A program made the translations under genes and the position numbers. Below are positions 4,261-5,031 of a stretch of 5,031 nucleotides of DNA, piece after piece. Origin of the DNA: Methanobacteriaceae archaeon (lineage in GTDB: Archaea; Methanobacteriota; Methanobacteria; Methanobacteriales; Methanobacteriaceae); assembly GCA_900766745.1 (NCBI GenBank), contig CAAFWR010000089.1, forward strand, positions 1-5,031, given 5' to 3'. Below the pieces are notes generated by a model. That model ran no database searches, was not told the DNA's origin, and saw only the letters and a list, made by a program, of their open reading frames with translations. Each line of letters begins with the position of its first letter. The stretch's first letter is position 1.

Positions 4261-5031
4261 CTAACAAAAATGATTTTTATTCTTGCATATTTTTGTTGTG
4301 AAATTAATATTCGTATTTGGGGGATAATAATATGTTTCATTGTTTAAAACTACGATTGAAATACCTGATAGTGTTCCTTGGGCAATTATATTCACGATAC
4401 CTTTTCCATTATTTATTGTTAAATTATTTTGAGCAAAAATTCCATTATATTGCAGTGATTTGCTATTAACAAATATACAATTAACCATATTGCCTGTTCT
4501 ATACCAAGTAATAGCTCCACCCGTTTTAGCAACATTGTCAACGAATGAGGAATCAATTAATGTCCCATTGTTACCATACCAGTGAATAGCTCCGCCCCAA
4601 TTGCTAGCAGTATTGTTAGTGAATGATGAATCGAATATGGTACCATTTGTATTCCACCAAGCAATAGCACCACCATCATGAGTAGCAGAGTTTCCAGAAA
4701 AAGTACAACCAATTATATTACCATTAATACCACCCCAGCCAACAGCACCAACATCACTCTTAGCAGAGTTTCCAGAAAAAGTACAACCAATTATATTACC
4801 ATTATTACCATCCCAATGAACAGCACCACAAACACCATTAACTGTGTTGTTGATGAATTTACAATTTTGTAATATTCCATATTTTCCAAACCATTGTATT
4901 GCTCCACCATAACCAGTGAAATTGAAGTTTCGGAAAGTAATTCCTTCGATTAAAACGTTATCTCCAGTCACTTCAAAGTGAACATTACCACCTTTAGCAT
5001 CAAAAATCACAGTACTTTCGCCATGAATGAT
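4261..5031 (-). CDS. Adhesin-like beta-helix surface protein, C-terminal part (5' end outside window)
   Basis: The frame is open to the right edge. A GTG at 5010 is internal: codons upstream continue in frame with IIHGESTVIFDAKGG, the usual lead-in of these proteins. Counting from that GTG, residues 20-185 form a right-handed parallel beta-helix of about six coils. Each coil is about 26 residues and carries a GGA[IV]xW signature, with tryptophans at 40, 66, 92, 118, 144 and 169, plus an N-x-T/C-x-F-x-N-N/S turn (for example GCTFSGNSA, twice). This is the Methanobrevibacter adhesin-like or polymorphic-membrane-protein type, exported and presented at the cell surface (family knowledge). After residue 195 comes NNLTINNGKGIVNII and SGISIVVLNNETYYYPPN, shared with the left-edge gene, then a divergent tail ending KNKNHFC. 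No anchor or Ig-like domain follows the helix, so the protein ends sooner than many relatives; a frameshift at the tail is possible. Confidence 0.85.
   Translation of the reverse strand: MIHGESTVIFDAKGGNVHFEVTGDNVLIEGITFRNFNFTGYGGAIQWFGKYGILQNCKFINNTVNGVCGAVHWDGNNGNIIGCTFSGNSAKSDVGAVGWGGINGNIIGCTFSGNSATHDGGAIAWWNTNGTIFDSSFTNNTASNWGGAIHWYGNNGTLIDSSFVDNVAKTGGAITWYRTGNMVNCIFVNSKSLQYNGIFAQNNLTINNGKGIVNIIAQGTLSGISIVVLNNETYYYPPNTNINFTTKICKNKNHFC
4297..4391 (-). repeat. Right arm of inverted adhesin 3'-end repeat (partner 1-95)
   Basis: The reverse complement matches 1-95 at 81 of 95 positions by hand, with 32 exact bases at 4319-4350. Within the codon-aligned 87 bases (4297-4383) the 12 mismatches include several silent third-position changes, suggesting duplication followed by selection or gene conversion. 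Confidence 0.85.
4683..4838 (-). repeat. Two tandem 78-base beta-helix repeat units with a 44-base exact core
   Basis: Bases 4683-4726 and 4761-4804 are identical over 44 positions and are spaced by exactly 78 bases, one 26-residue coil (GNIIGCTFSGNSA). The other coils keep the protein pattern but not the DNA identity. This pair is therefore a recent duplication or was homogenised, and could change copy number by slippage or recombination. Confidence 0.85.

Noticed and set aside
4678..4872. Plus-strand 64-codon frame with a repeated serine/threonine-rich peptide
   Set aside because: It is the antisense shadow of the tandem beta-helix repeats; its internal repetition is fully explained by the adhesin coils on the minus strand.
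5008..5010. GTG as start of the right adhesin gene
   Set aside because: The frame continues upstream to the window edge with family-typical sequence (IIHGESTVIFDAKGG) and there is no signal peptide after the GTG, so the true start lies outside.

Overview
The window looks like a chromosomal segment of a gut- or rumen-type methanogenic archaeon, most likely Methanobrevibacter. The base composition is very AT-rich and initiation signals are of the AGGTG(A) type. There is a tetrahydromethanopterin-type serine hydroxymethyltransferase, an archaeal iron-sulfur flavoprotein, and pieces of two large adhesin-like beta-helix surface proteins, a family greatly expanded in that genus. The genus assignment is inference from gene content.

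Layout. Bases 1-131 are the 3' end of a plus-strand adhesin-like gene that begins outside the window. An AT-rich gap with promoter signals leads into a tight two-gene operon on the plus strand: glyA (434-1705) and an archaeoflavoprotein of the MJ0208/DmrX type (1702-2397), joined by an ATGA overlap. A small DUF192 gene (2354-2704, minus strand) converges on the operon and overlaps its last 44 bases. Bases 2705-3384 contain no conventional gene. They hold several TAGCTA palindromes, a possible decayed reading frame with an in-frame TAG, a long imperfect hairpin, and a strong Shine-Dalgarno sequence facing a reading frame that lacks any ATG, GTG or TTG. A minus-strand gene (3385-4089) encodes a protein with Rpn/PD-(D/E)XK-nuclease-like features. 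The right edge (4261-5031, minus strand) is the 3' part of a second adhesin-like gene with 26-residue beta-helix repeats.

How the parts fit. The operon joins one-carbon metabolism to pterin redox chemistry. The archaeal GlyA transfers the serine hydroxymethyl carbon to tetrahydromethanopterin in methanogens of this kind. A DmrX-type flavoprotein would keep that carrier reduced by converting dihydromethanopterin to tetrahydromethanopterin. The window is framed by two diverged copies of the same adhesin 3' end in inverted orientation (1-95 and 4297-4391, about 85% identical by hand alignment). The glyA segment therefore sits between inverted repeats that could recombine. The least explained part is the 3.0-3.4 kb stretch, where an apparent leader hairpin can pair with part of an otherwise ideal ribosome binding site.
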